A DNA stretch of 33,594 nt from a virus. Positions 1-7,287 of the stretch are shown here, in pieces. Under the pieces are notes generated by a model. It made no database searches. It was not told the origin of the DNA and was given only the letters and a program-made list of their open reading frames with translations. Position 1 is the stretch's first letter. Each line of letters starts with the position of its first letter. The stretch spans positions 1 to 33,594 of the IMG/VR virus record IMGVR_UViG_3300046836_000673; one strand, written 5' to 3'. The translations under genes and the position numbers were made by a program.

Positions 1-273
1 CTCACGTCGTCCGGCACATCGGCTTTCTATACGTTCCCCTCGCCGCCCATCGACGGGCGCATCGCGATCCAGTGCTCCGGAGGCGACTGCCGGCTCGCGT
101 TCGGCAGCGGCTCGGCGACGGCCGCGAGCAACGCAGGAGCTCGCGTCATCGCCGACAGCCCGCCCGAGTGCATTGACCTGATGCCGGGCGAGGACACGGT
201 CGCGATCATCCTCGACGCAAATTCGTCGGGGCCCGTGACGGTCGAGATCATGACCGCCCCGCGTCGGAGCTAA
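1..273 (+). CDS. 3' end of a phage structural-type protein (partial)
   Basis: An open frame runs from the first base of the window to TAA at 271-273, giving 90 residues with the N-terminus outside the window. The visible part is rich in Ser, Gly, Thr and Ala, with short beta-strand-like stretches and no membrane segment. It sits directly before a secreted protein and the lysis genes, where tail or appendage genes usually end, so a virion or tail-associated role is inferred from position only. The next gene starts 2 nt after the stop. No family is recognised. Confidence 0.6.
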   Translation, partial: LTSSGTSAFYTFPSPPIDGRIAIQCSGGDCRLAFGSGSATAASNAGARVIADSPPECIDLMPGEDTVAIILDANSSGPVTVEIMTAPRRS

Positions 274-275
274 CC

Positions 276-1037
276 ATGCGCGTGCCCGTCCCTGTCCTCT
301 TTGCCTGGCCCGTATTCCTCACGCTCCTGGTGTTGTCCGCGGCGTTCGGCCAATCCGGCCAGCGCGCGCAGGGCGAGCGCACGGCGGTGTCGAAGGCGCC
401 GGCCCTTTCCCTCCTGCACGGCGTTCCTTCGACGCTGGTCGGCGCAGGCACGCTCTCGACTGCCAAGGGCACAGCCGTGGTCGTGACGCGCGCGAGCACC
501 AAGGCATGCGCTCTCGCCGATGGAGGGACGGTCACCCTTGCAGCCAACACGCCGTGCGTAGAGCCGACCGGGCTCTACGTCAGCGGGACGTCCGAGACCG
601 TCAATGCCGGGGCGGTCACCTTGCCCGGCACAAAATGGTGCGTGAGTGGCGACTTTACCCCCACCGGCATCTCGGCCAGCAACGGGGACCTCGTGGCCAT
701 CTTTGGCGGCGGGGAGATCTTCTACATCCGCTTTCAGGCCGGTTCCGGGCAGATACTCGACTGCGGTTTCTGGAACGGTAGTGCCGGCTTCGACGGATAC
801 AGCGTCGCAACGTTCGCCGACGGGGTGCGCGGGCATTTCTTGTGCACCTACGACGGGACCACGGTCAACGCCTGTATCAACGGGGCGTGCCACGCGACGG
901 CTCTTTCTTATTCGCGCGCGGTCACCACCTACTCGACCGTCCTGCTCTTGAACGACTCGACGCTGACCGGTCTCCCCGTGATGCCCGGACACCTGGCGGA
1001 TCTCGTCATCGACTCGTCTTCCACGAAGTGTCACTGA
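276..1037 (+). CDS. Secreted LamG/concanavalin-like protein
   Basis: 253 residues. Residues 1-25 look like a Sec signal peptide: MRVPVPVLF then a hydrophobic run ending near AAFGQ. The C-terminal 150 residues are beta-rich, with patterns such as WCVSGDFTP, GDLVAIFGG, YIRF, HFLCTYDGTTVNAC and a closing HLADLVI. These resemble LamG/concanavalin A-like jelly-roll domains, which often bind carbohydrate. Several cysteines could form disulphides, as expected for an exported protein. The ATG is 2 nt downstream of the previous stop. Binding to the host surface or virion decoration is an inference; the fold call is by pattern only. Confidence 0.6.
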   Translation: MRVPVPVLFAWPVFLTLLVLSAAFGQSGQRAQGERTAVSKAPALSLLHGVPSTLVGAGTLSTAKGTAVVVTRASTKACALADGGTVTLAANTPCVEPTGLYVSGTSETVNAGAVTLPGTKWCVSGDFTPTGISASNGDLVAIFGGGEIFYIRFQAGSGQILDCGFWNGSAGFDGYSVATFADGVRGHFLCTYDGTTVNACINGACHATALSYSRAVTTYSTVLLLNDSTLTGLPVMPGHLADLVIDSSSTKCH

Positions 1038-1038
1038 C

Positions 1039-1275
1039 ATGCCTCCCTCTCTTGCCTCCGTCCTGAAGCTCGTAATCCCCGCGCTCGTCGCCGCCGCGAC
1101 TGCCTACGGGGCGATTGCCGTCGAGCGCGACCACAACGCCCAAGATCACGCCGACCTTGCCATCATCAAGGCCGCCGCCCCACAAGAGGCCGCCTGGCAC
1201 CAGCATGTCGAGGACCGCTTCGAGGAACAGCGGGCGGCCCTTGAGCGTATCGAGCGCGCGGTAGGTTCCAAGTGA
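1039..1275 (+). CDS. Small membrane protein, holin or lysis accessory candidate
   Basis: 78 residues with one hydrophobic segment at about residues 8-28 (LKLVIPALVAAATAYGAIAV) and a charged, probably helical C-terminus (EDRFEEQRAALERIERAV) that could form a coiled coil. It starts 1 nt after the upstream stop, and its own TGA overlaps the GTG start of the lysozyme, so the two are translationally coupled. That position and topology fit a single-span holin or antiholin. The second candidate at 1709-1912 makes the assignment ambiguous. Confidence 0.55.
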   Translation: MPPSLASVLKLVIPALVAAATAYGAIAVERDHNAQDHADLAIIKAAAPQEAAWHQHVEDRFEEQRAALERIERAVGSK

Positions 1276-1709
1276 GCCCCGCGGCCGACCTGATCGCCCG
1301 CTTCGAGGGCTGCCGCCTGACGTCTTACCAGGATCAGGCCGGCGTCTGGACCGTGGGCTACGGCTGCACCGGCCCTGGCATTGGCCCCGGCACGACCTGG
1401 CCGCAGGACCGGGCCGACGCTGAGCTCGAGGGGCGCGCTGCGCGCGTGCAGCACGTGATCCAGGCGATGTGCCCCGGCGTGCACAGCGACGCGCGGATGG
1501 CCGCGCTCTGCTCGCTGGCCTATAACATCGGCCTAGGCGCCTTCGAGCACTCGACCGTCCGGCGCGAGCTCAACCTCGGGCACGTGCTCGCCGCCGCCGA
1601 CGCCTTCCTGATGTGGGACGAGGTCGGGGGCGAGTTCAATAAAGGCTTGGCGTTTCGTCGGAAGGCCGAGCGCGCGGTCTTCCTGTCCGACTTCCCCGGG
1701 GTGTCGTGA
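1272..1709 (+). CDS. Endolysin, T4-type lysozyme (GH24)
   Basis: 145 residues covering a complete GH24 muramidase, which cleaves the MurNAc-GlcNAc bond of peptidoglycan to release progeny. The T4-type triad is visible with the right spacing: Glu12 (ARFEGC), Asp21 (YQDQAG) and Thr27 (VWTVGYG). Further family signatures are LCSLAYNIG at about 80-88 and the C-terminal AFRRKAERAVF. There is no signal peptide, so export should depend on a holin. The GTG start at 1272 gives a GTGA overlap with the previous gene; no better start exists downstream of the catalytic Glu. Confidence 0.93.
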   Translation: MSPAADLIARFEGCRLTSYQDQAGVWTVGYGCTGPGIGPGTTWPQDRADAELEGRAARVQHVIQAMCPGVHSDARMAALCSLAYNIGLGAFEHSTVRRELNLGHVLAAADAFLMWDEVGGEFNKGLAFRRKAERAVFLSDFPGVS

Positions 1710-1912
1710 TGGACGACGGATGGAAGAGCCGGAAGCTTTGGACGGCGGTCTTCGCAATGTCACTCATCGTGGCCGGCTTCGTCCTGTGCAAGGACCGGAA
1801 CGCCGTCTTCGGCGATTACGTGGCCGGCATCCTCACGGCTGCGGGGCTCTTCAAGGCCGCCAACCTCGTCGAGAAGCTCAAGGGCCCGCGCCCTCCCGTG
1901 CCGCCTACTTAG
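1709..1912 (+). CDS. Putative holin (two hydrophobic segments)
   Basis: 67 residues from the ATG at 1709, which overlaps the lysozyme stop (TGATG); an in-frame GTG lies 3 nt earlier. There are two hydrophobic stretches, LWTAVFAMSLIVAGFVLC (about 10-27) and YVAGILTAAGLFKAANLV (about 38-55), followed by a basic Pro-rich tail ending PPVPPT. The size, two-span topology and position next to the endolysin are typical of small phage holins that permeabilise the inner membrane. Stop TAG at 1910-1912 is followed 6 nt later by repeat copy R1. Confidence 0.65.
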   Translation: MDDGWKSRKLWTAVFAMSLIVAGFVLCKDRNAVFGDYVAGILTAAGLFKAANLVEKLKGPRPPVPPT

Positions 1913-1918
1913 CGGTTT

Positions 1919-1939
1919 GCCGATACCGAAAGAATCGGC
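1919..1939 (+). promoter_or_regulatory. Dispersed palindrome copy R1
   Basis: Perfect copy: GCCGAT, spacer ACCGAAAGA, ATCGGC. It sits between the holin and spanin-like genes and is read in the direction of transcription. The bases that follow (1936-1964) contain two tandem 12-bp units CGGCTAACTTTT / CCGCTAACTTTT. Confidence 0.75.
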
Positions 1940-1976
1940 TAACTTTTCCGCTAACTTTTCCGCTCGTGAGGTCGTG

Positions 1977-2609
1977 ATGCCCTTTCTTGCCCTGATTCTG
2001 CCGCTGCTCTCTTCGGCGTGGTCCTTCGTCAAGGCGCACTGGCGCCCCTTCGCGCTGGCTGGCGCCCTGGTCGTGGCGTTCATCGGAGGGCGCTGCTCGG
2101 CGCCGAAGCCCGCGCTCCCAGCTGTGACGCAGAAGGCGACCTCGGACACCCACCAGGTCGAGCAGAAGCACGCCGAGGCCGTCGAGCAGAAGACCGCGCA
2201 GAAGGACGAGCAGAAGGTGATCCGCGTCGTGCGCGACCGGGTGACCCAGAAGGACGGCACGGTAGACGACCACACCGAGACGACCGAGACCATCGGCACC
2301 GAGACGCACGAGGCCGAGGCGACGAAGACCACGAACGACGACCACACCGAGACGACCCAGCACGTCGAGACCGTGACCGTCGTAACGCCCGCCCCGCTTG
2401 CGCCGAAGTGGTTCGCGGGGCTCGACCTCGGCGTGCCTGTCTCCCTGAAGGCCCCCTTCGCGGGTACGCCCTTCCTGGTCCTGCACCTGGACCGCGCGCT
2501 TCCCAAGCCCCGCTGGCTCCCCCTGACGCCCTCCGTGGGCCTGTGGGGCAGTCTCGACGTGAAGGGGCAGAGCCCGGCCGCGGGCCTTTCCTTTGGGGTG
2601 GGCTTCTGA
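1977..2609 (+). CDS. Rz-like membrane protein (spanin candidate)
   Basis: 210 residues from ATG 1977, preceded by GTGAGG 5 nt upstream. A longer in-frame start at 1917 would translate through repeat R1 and is rejected. Residues 1-33 hold one or two hydrophobic segments (LALILPLLSSAW; LAGALVVAFIGG). The middle is very polar, rich in Gln, Glu, Lys, Asp and Thr, with DDHTETT twice. The C-terminal third is less charged (LDLGVPVSLKAPF, SVGLWGSLDV). An anchored, elongated periplasmic rod after holin and lysozyme fits an inner-membrane spanin, although the C-terminal domain is larger than in classical Rz. TGA overlaps the next ATG (TGATG). Confidence 0.5.
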   Translation: MPFLALILPLLSSAWSFVKAHWRPFALAGALVVAFIGGRCSAPKPALPAVTQKATSDTHQVEQKHAEAVEQKTAQKDEQKVIRVVRDRVTQKDGTVDDHTETTETIGTETHEAEATKTTNDDHTETTQHVETVTVVTPAPLAPKWFAGLDLGVPVSLKAPFAGTPFLVLHLDRALPKPRWLPLTPSVGLWGSLDVKGQSPAAGLSFGVGF

Positions 2610-4282
2610 TGCCGACCGTCGAGCTTCGAGACTGCACGACCTGCAACTACCCCAAGCCGTTGACGGCGTTCGCCCTCACCACCGACAAGAAACACCGGCG
2701 CCGCGTCTGCCACCGCTGCCGGGAGGGCAAGCCGCCCGCGCCGCACCCCGGCGCATCTGCGAACCAGACCCCGGCCGCGCCGCCCGTCCCGGCGCCCCCG
2801 CCGAAGTTCTGGGGCCGGGAGCTCCCGAAGGCTCGCCGGTACCTCGTGACCAGCGCGCAGAATGCGACCCCGGTGCACGGGCCCTTCCTCGAGACACTGA
2901 AGCAGGCCGCCGGCTACCTCGGCGCCGAGCTTGTGGTGATTCCGCTTCGGTACCGGAACCCCACCACCCGCGGCGAGACGAGCAAGACCCTCGGCTGTGG
3001 CGCGCGCCCGGGCCAGCCCTGCGACCCAGGATGCCGCGCCAGGGACAGAGACAAGGCCAAGCCCTGCGGCACCGACTGGTGGGCGCTCGAGGTCGAGCCC
3101 TACCTCTTCGACGGCCGCGCCGCGCTCCACCGGCACCTGACGCTCGTCGCCGACGTGAAGTCCCAGCCCACCGCGACCCGGCCGCTCTCCGGCTTCGAGG
3201 CGATGACCGGGGCTGAAAGCTGCATCATCGGGCATCCGAAGATGGAGTTCGTCGTTGTGCCGGTGCCGAGCGGCCGGTTCCCGAAGATCCTCACGACGAC
3301 GGGCGCGGTCACCGAGCGGAATTACAGCGACACCCGCGCCGGCAAGCTGGGCGAGTTTCACCACTTCCTCGGCGGCCTGGTGGTCGAGATCGACAGCAAG
3401 GCGGACCTGTTCCACATCCGGCAAATCAACGCCGACCGCGCGACCGGGGAGTTCACGGACCTGGACCGGCACTACACGCCCCACGGGTCCGCCCCGGCGC
3501 CGCGTGCCCTCGGGCTCGTGATGGGCGACACACACGTGCGCGTGACCGACCAGGCGGTCGACGCGGCCACCTTCGGCCCCGGCGGCATGGTCGAGACCCT
3601 CGACCCGCAGACGCTCGTCTTCCACGACATCCTTGACGGCGACACGGTCAACCCACACGACACCGACAACCCCTTCATGAAAGAGGCCCGGCGAAAGGCC
3701 AAGCTGCAGGACGTCGAGGAGGAGATCCGGCAGGTCGTCGAGTTCGTGAACGCCCGCGGCGCCGGCCGCGACGTGGTCATCGTCGACTCGAACCATCAGG
3801 ACTTTCTCGCCCGGTGGATCACGCGCACGGACTGGCGCTCCGACCTGAAGAACGCCGACTTCTACCTGCGCACGGCCCTTGCGACCCTGCGGTCGGCTCA
3901 GATGCTTCTCAACGGCCCCAGCTATGCCGACCCGTTCCCGGTGGCGCTGCGCGAGCTCGGCCTCGCGGGGAACGTCCGATGCTTGGGCCCCGACGAGAGC
4001 TTCACCCTGGCCGACATCGAATGCGGCCTGCACGGGCACCGGGGGCCCAACGGGGCGCGAGGCTCGCTCAAGAACCTGTCCCGGATGGGGGCAAAGACCA
4101 TCACAGGGCACAGCCACACGCCGGGCATCGAAGAGGGCGGCTATGCCGTGGGGACGTCTACCCCACGCCGGCTGCACTACGCCCACGGCCCGAGCTCGTG
4201 GCTGAACACGCACTGCGTCGTCTACGCGAACGGCAAACGGGCGCTGCTCACGGTCGTCGGGGGACGCTGGTGCGCGGCCTAG
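2609..4282 (+). CDS. Zinc-ribbon calcineurin-like metallophosphoesterase
   Basis: 557 residues. An N-terminal zinc ribbon has Cys9, Cys12, Cys34 and Cys37. After a Pro/Ala linker (about 40-75) comes a long domain whose C-terminal half carries metallophosphoesterase motifs in order: GDTHV at about 305, FHDILDGD at about 333, an NH(Q)D motif in SNHQDF at about 393 and GHSHTPG at about 500. Such dimetal enzymes cleave phosphomono- or diester bonds; phage members include nucleases and DNA-processing proteins such as those of the T5 A1 type. The substrate here is unknown. It begins on the spanin stop codon, and its TAG overlaps repeat R2. Its placement after lysis genes rather than in the replication operon is unusual. 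Confidence 0.72.
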   Translation: MPTVELRDCTTCNYPKPLTAFALTTDKKHRRRVCHRCREGKPPAPHPGASANQTPAAPPVPAPPPKFWGRELPKARRYLVTSAQNATPVHGPFLETLKQAAGYLGAELVVIPLRYRNPTTRGETSKTLGCGARPGQPCDPGCRARDRDKAKPCGTDWWALEVEPYLFDGRAALHRHLTLVADVKSQPTATRPLSGFEAMTGAESCIIGHPKMEFVVVPVPSGRFPKILTTTGAVTERNYSDTRAGKLGEFHHFLGGLVVEIDSKADLFHIRQINADRATGEFTDLDRHYTPHGSAPAPRALGLVMGDTHVRVTDQAVDAATFGPGGMVETLDPQTLVFHDILDGDTVNPHDTDNPFMKEARRKAKLQDVEEEIRQVVEFVNARGAGRDVVIVDSNHQDFLARWITRTDWRSDLKNADFYLRTALATLRSAQMLLNGPSYADPFPVALRELGLAGNVRCLGPDESFTLADIECGLHGHRGPNGARGSLKNLSRMGAKTITGHSHTPGIEEGGYAVGTSTPRRLHYAHGPSSWLNTHCVVYANGKRALLTVVGGRWCAA

Positions 4283-4302
4283 CCGATACTTATAGAATCG
4301 GC
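4282..4302 (+). promoter_or_regulatory. Dispersed palindrome copy R2, abutting a start codon
   Basis: GCCGAT, spacer ACTTATAGA, ATCGGC. Its first base is the G of the upstream TAG stop (4280-4282), and it ends 2 nt before the ATG at 4305. It therefore occupies the place of a Shine-Dalgarno sequence; the central TATAGAAT also resembles a -10 box. Confidence 0.7.
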
Positions 4303-4304
4303 TA

Positions 4305-4826
4305 ATGGTCCCTGCGCTCGTCCTCGCCCTGCTGTCAGCCGCGCCCATCTCCCTGCCGCCCGAGGCGGGCTGCACGACGACCTGCGGCCTCCGGGCGCCG
4401 CTGGAGACCGACTGCAAGGCCTTCCAGGCGCACGAGGATGCCACCCTTGAGGCGTTCGCCACCTACGTGCAGGGATGGACCCCGGACAGGACCTGCCCGC
4501 TCCTGAGGGGCTGGACGGTGCTTGTCACGCTGGGGCACCTGGACGCGCAAGGCGCCTTCAACATCGCGTGGAGCGACGGGAACCCGCTGGCCGTCTGGGG
4601 CGTCACCTACTTCGACCACCAGCTGATTGTCGTGGCGACGAACCGGTGGGGCGAGAGCGCGCTTGGCCACGAGCTCGGCCACATCTTCCGGCGGTACCTA
4701 GACAACTGGGACACCCTCGACCCGAACCCGCATGCCTCCCACGCCGGCTGGGGCCGGCTGGGGATCTGCACGGCCACGAAGGCGCTCTCGTCCCTCCGAG
4801 ACGGGTGCGCGGTCGGCGCCTACTAG
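4305..4826 (+). CDS. Secreted zinc metalloprotease (HELGH)
   Basis: 173 residues. Residues 1-16 form a short signal peptide (VPALVLALLSAA), so the product should reach the periplasm or outside. HELGH at 122-126 is a zincin HExxH motif; downstream His143 and His146 could give the third zinc ligand, but the spacing matches no family I can name. Cysteines at 23, 27, 37 and 64 suggest disulphides. There is no visible Shine-Dalgarno, because R2 ends 2 nt before the ATG; leaderless or coupled translation is possible. As the last gene before attP, it could be a lysis aid or a lysogenic-conversion gene. Both roles are inference. Confidence 0.65.
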   Translation: MVPALVLALLSAAPISLPPEAGCTTTCGLRAPLETDCKAFQAHEDATLEAFATYVQGWTPDRTCPLLRGWTVLVTLGHLDAQGAFNIAWSDGNPLAVWGVTYFDHQLIVVATNRWGESALGHELGHIFRRYLDNWDTLDPNPHASHAGWGRLGICTATKALSSLRDGCAVGAY

Positions 4827-4831
4827 CCCGT

Positions 4832-4853
4832 CCGTTCCCCCACCGTTCCCCCA
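4832..4853 (+). repeat. Paired 11-bp direct repeat, candidate integrase arm site (left)
   Basis: Two head-to-tail copies of CCGTTCCCCCA (4832-4842 and 4843-4853), one helical turn apart, about 75 bp to the left of the tRNA-like core. The same unit recurs in pairs to the right of the core. Confidence 0.6.
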
Positions 4854-4926
4854 CCTGAGCGAACGGGAACGGAACCGGGCGAACCCGAGCAAGCTCCCAA
4901 ACGACTGTTTCAACTGGAAAAAGCTG

Positions 4927-4970
4927 CGCGCCCGGAGGGACTTGAACCCCCAACTTCCGGCTTCGAAGGC
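4927..4970 (-). other. Candidate attP core: 3' half of a tRNA-Arg (UCG)
   Basis: Read on the minus strand this is the 3' part of a tRNA. It has anticodon loop CTTCGAA (anticodon TCG), stem strand GCCGG, variable loop AAGTT, T-arm GGGGG-TTCAAGT-CCCTC and acceptor strand CGGGCGC followed by G. Bases 5' of the anticodon loop no longer pair with GCCGG, and no D-arm is present, so it is a fragment and not a working tRNA. A tRNA 3' half beside an integrase gene is the classic attP layout: integration would restore the host tRNA gene. The integrase ATG is about 90 bp away. Confidence 0.72.
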
Positions 4971-5009
4971 CTTCCAGAGCTAGAGTGAAGACGGGCGGTT
5001 TTGCGGGTC

Positions 5010-5031
5010 CTTTCCCCCCACTGTTCCCCCA
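5010..5031 (+). repeat. Paired 11-bp direct repeat, candidate integrase arm site (right)
   Basis: CTTTCCCCCCA (5010-5020) followed by CTGTTCCCCCA (5021-5031). This is the same 11-bp pair as at 4832-4853, with two or three changes, on the other side of the tRNA-like core and just before the integrase start. Confidence 0.55.
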
Positions 5032-5059
5032 CCCGGGGGAATGGGCTAATCTTTAGCTC

Positions 5060-6397
5060 ATGCCCACGCCCCGCCTGAAAATCGTTCCGGTTTCCGTTCC
5101 CCCGGCCGTTCCCCCACCCTCCGAGCCCACCCGAGCAGCGTGGAAGGGTTGCGGGCGCACGAGGACCGTCGACGGAGTCACGACCTACTACATCCGGCAT
5201 CGCATGGGAGACGGGCGGCGGCTCGAGTTCGCCGTCGCTTCGGGGCCGGCGGGGAGCGCTGCCGTCGAGCGCGACGCCCTCTCAGAGTATGCGCTGTGGC
5301 GGACCAACCCGGAGGGGTACCAGACGCCCAAGGCGCGCATGGTGCAGGTCCAGCGGCGGGGAGACCGGGCCGCCGTTCGGCTGGACGAGAGCACGCTCGA
5401 GGCCTTCACGGCCTACTGCCAGGACCTGGTGAACCGGGACCAGATGTCCGCCGGGCATCTCGACTCGACGCTCGGGCCCTACCTGATCGCGTGGATGCGC
5501 GCCCTCGGGTTCCGGGACCTGCACACCCTGACCCTCGACGACCTGCAGGCGGCCCTGCGCCGTCCCGACTTCAAGACCGCCCGCCACAAGCGGATCGTCG
5601 CGCTCAAGCGCTTCACCAAGTGGGCGCGCGAGGAGAAGCCGGCGCCGAAGCTCCGGCGGCAGGACGACCCTACCCTCGACCTGAAGGTGCCCCCGGTGGT
5701 CGCCGAGAAGGCCCGGCGCCGGAAGGGCTACACCGTGAAGCAGGTGGAAGACTTCTACCCCTTCGTCGCCTCCCAGGCGGCTCGGGACATGATCCGCCTG
5801 CGCGCCTTCGGCAACGGGATGCACGACACCGAGATCGACCGCTTGGCGCGCGGGAAGGGTGTCCTCGAGCGCGTGAACGACCCCAGCGGCATCGCCGGGA
5901 CCATCACGTTCGACCAGAAAAAGAAGGGCGAGACGCACGTGATCAGCCTGGACGCTGCAGCCTTCGCTGCCGCCGAGCGGCTACAGGCGCGGGGCAAGGC
6001 GCTGAGCAATACCGCGTATCACGCCGAACTTAAGAAGGCGGCCATCCGGCAGCACGGGTGCGTCGGCGTGTCACAGCCCGTCGTGCGGAGGAAGGGCGGG
6101 GTCGACAAGCGCACCGGGCGCGACCGGACCGGGGAGGCGAACTCGAAGATCGTCCCCTGCCCCAAATGCTTCCGGATGCAGCCGAACGAGCTCCGGCACT
6201 CCTTCGCGACGTGGGCGACCACCATCGGCGAGGAGGTGAAGCCGGTCGGCCGCAAAGGCGTCGCGCTCGACAAGGTCGCCGAGCGGATGGGCCACAAGAG
6301 CAAGCGGACGACGTCGGGGTTCTACGTCGACAACCACGTGCCGGACATGATCCGGGTCCCCGTGACGCTCACCCACCCCGAGGACCCGACTCCGTAG
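5060..6397 (+). CDS. int: Tyrosine recombinase integrase
   Basis: 445 residues. It should catalyse recombination between attP and a host tRNA-Arg gene. Residues about 115-195 form the SAM-like core-binding domain. The catalytic part shows a beta-hairpin lysine in FDQKKKGETHVI (about 285-294), box II LRHSFATW with Arg379 and His380, His412 in MGHKS and the nucleophile Tyr422 in GFYVDN. The box I Arg seems to be replaced: GNGMHDTEIDRL has His255 where GTGMRxxEL is usual. A CPKC pair at 367-370 marks an insertion before box II. The start is placed by the ATG after GGCTAATCTTTAGCTC. The gene overlaps the convergent 6369-6686 gene by 29 bp. Confidence 0.87.
   Translation: MPTPRLKIVPVSVPPAVPPPSEPTRAAWKGCGRTRTVDGVTTYYIRHRMGDGRRLEFAVASGPAGSAAVERDALSEYALWRTNPEGYQTPKARMVQVQRRGDRAAVRLDESTLEAFTAYCQDLVNRDQMSAGHLDSTLGPYLIAWMRALGFRDLHTLTLDDLQAALRRPDFKTARHKRIVALKRFTKWAREEKPAPKLRRQDDPTLDLKVPPVVAEKARRRKGYTVKQVEDFYPFVASQAARDMIRLRAFGNGMHDTEIDRLARGKGVLERVNDPSGIAGTITFDQKKKGETHVISLDAAAFAAAERLQARGKALSNTAYHAELKKAAIRQHGCVGVSQPVVRRKGGVDKRTGRDRTGEANSKIVPCPKCFRMQPNELRHSFATWATTIGEEVKPVGRKGVALDKVAERMGHKSKRTTSGFYVDNHVPDMIRVPVTLTHPEDPTP
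5094..5116 (+). repeat. Further pair of arm-type repeats inside the integrase 5' end
   Basis: CCGTTCCCCCG (5094-5104) and CCGTTCCCCCA (5106-5116), 12 bp apart, within integrase codons 12-19 (coding VPP..VPP). They match the repeats on both sides of the tRNA-like core, which argues that the DNA motif and not only the peptide is conserved. Confidence 0.45.
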
Positions 6398-6686
6398 CCC
6401 TCTGGGCGGCCCGGCTCCGGCGGCGCTCGGCCCGGAACTTGGCGAGGAAGGCGTCGGCCGCGGCAGCCGCGCCTCGACGTCCCCTGCGCCTCTTGGGGGC
6501 CTCTGGCGGGTGGTACTCGGCCTCGCACGCGGCGTAGACGCTCTCGGCCAGGATGACCAGGTGGCGCCCGTAGCGCGCGCCCCGCTGGATCGTCCCATCG
6601 GCGAGAAGCTCGAAGAGGCGGGTCTTCCCGCACCGGAGCGTCGCCATGGCCTCGGCGGCGGTCATCAGCTGGGGAGGCTCAGCCAT
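6369..6686 (-). CDS. Helix-turn-helix protein, excisionase candidate
   Basis: 105 residues from the ATG at 6686. Residues 8-55 (MTAAEAMATLRCGKTRLFELLADGT..RYGRHLVI) match the MerR/Xis-type winged-helix pattern, where a helix reads DNA and the following turn carries the basic wing. The C-terminal half is very basic and Ala-rich (KRRRGRRG, FRAERRRSR). It overlaps the end of the upstream 6679-7287 gene by 8 bp and converges on the integrase with a 29-bp tail overlap. The adjacency makes a recombination directionality factor the best guess; a repressor is an alternative. Confidence 0.6.
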   Translation of the reverse strand: MAEPPQLMTAAEAMATLRCGKTRLFELLADGTIQRGARYGRHLVILAESVYAACEAEYHPPEAPKRRRGRRGAAAAADAFLAKFRAERRRSRAAQRATESGPRGG

Positions 6687-7287
6687 GGCGCTCGACCTTG
6701 TCCTTCCACGACCGATGCTCATGGTCGCTAACCAATGAGGAATTGGCTCCGATGTGCCGCCCCGTGTGGTCTCGCTTCCGTGAGCAGGCGAACTGTGGGA
6801 ACCCCGGTCGGTAGGGTTCCAGGGCGCGACACCACTCGTCCGGGGTGTGGAAGTTCTCGCAGGCCTCAACGAGGTCAGGAGCGGCAGCGGGACGGCTGAA
6901 GACGTCCACGGCCGATGCTTCCGGTATCGGCTCGGCCGGTGCGGGAGCCTTGGCGCCGCGCGCGAGGGGCGCCCCTGCGGCCTCGAGCTCTTCCTGCAGC
7001 AACGCCAGCGCGCGCCAGGCGACCTTAGCCGCGTGCCGTAGGCCGTCCGTGTCGAGCGTCCCTCGGTCCATCAGGTGGCGCACGATGCAGTCGGCGTGAT
7101 CGGTGCTCTTGCCCCGGGCATGGTGCATCGGCTGGCCGGGGTTGTGCTGCTCGTTCCCGACGCGGGACACGTCCGCCACGGCCGCGAGCGCGGCAGGGAA
7201 GTAATCGAGCAGCCCGCGCACGAGGGGGAGGTTCTTCCGCGCCTTGGGGTCTGTCGGGAGCGCGACGCTGACCGTCTCAGTTGACAT
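6679..7287 (-). CDS. dATP/dGTP diphosphohydrolase-family protein (DUF5664-like)
   Basis: 202 residues from ATG 7287; a longer start at 7320 is unlikely because 7287 gives the small overlap with the upstream gene. Residues about 10-100 carry the phage family pattern RGLLDYFPAALAAVA..SRVGNEQHNPGQP, RGKSTDHADCIVRHL and HAAKVAWRALALLQEEL. The family name is dATP/dGTP diphosphohydrolase, and relatives are the MazZ-type enzymes that hydrolyse dGTP or dATP. A Pro/Ala linker holding repeat R3 (peptide AEPIPEAS) joins a second part with possible metal ligands (CRALEPYR..CSRKRDHTGRH). Activity on nucleotides is inferred from the family; the C-terminal domain is not recognised. Confidence 0.68.
   Translation of the reverse strand: MSTETVSVALPTDPKARKNLPLVRGLLDYFPAALAAVADVSRVGNEQHNPGQPMHHARGKSTDHADCIVRHLMDRGTLDTDGLRHAAKVAWRALALLQEELEAAGAPLARGAKAPAPAEPIPEASAVDVFSRPAAAPDLVEACENFHTPDEWCRALEPYRPGFPQFACSRKRDHTGRHIGANSSLVSDHEHRSWKDKVERHG
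6911..6931 (-). promoter_or_regulatory. Dispersed palindrome copy R3 (inside a gene)
   Basis: On the minus strand: GCCGAT, spacer ACCGGAAGC, ATCGGC, preceded by GGCCGA. It lies in the linker of the 6679-7287 protein and encodes AEPIPEAS. The orientation follows transcription. Confidence 0.6.

Noticed and set aside
1917-1976. Upstream start for the spanin-like gene
   Set aside because: It would translate through repeat R1 and its tandem extension; ATG 1977 has a better ribosome site before the membrane segment.
1760-4462. 900-residue antisense frame opposite the lysis and phosphoesterase genes
   Set aside because: High-G+C shadow of real genes on the other strand; Arg/Pro/Gly-rich without domains and no ribosome site.
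4927-4998. A complete tRNA gene
   Set aside because: There is no D-arm and the 5' strand of the anticodon stem does not pair; only the 3' half is tRNA-like.
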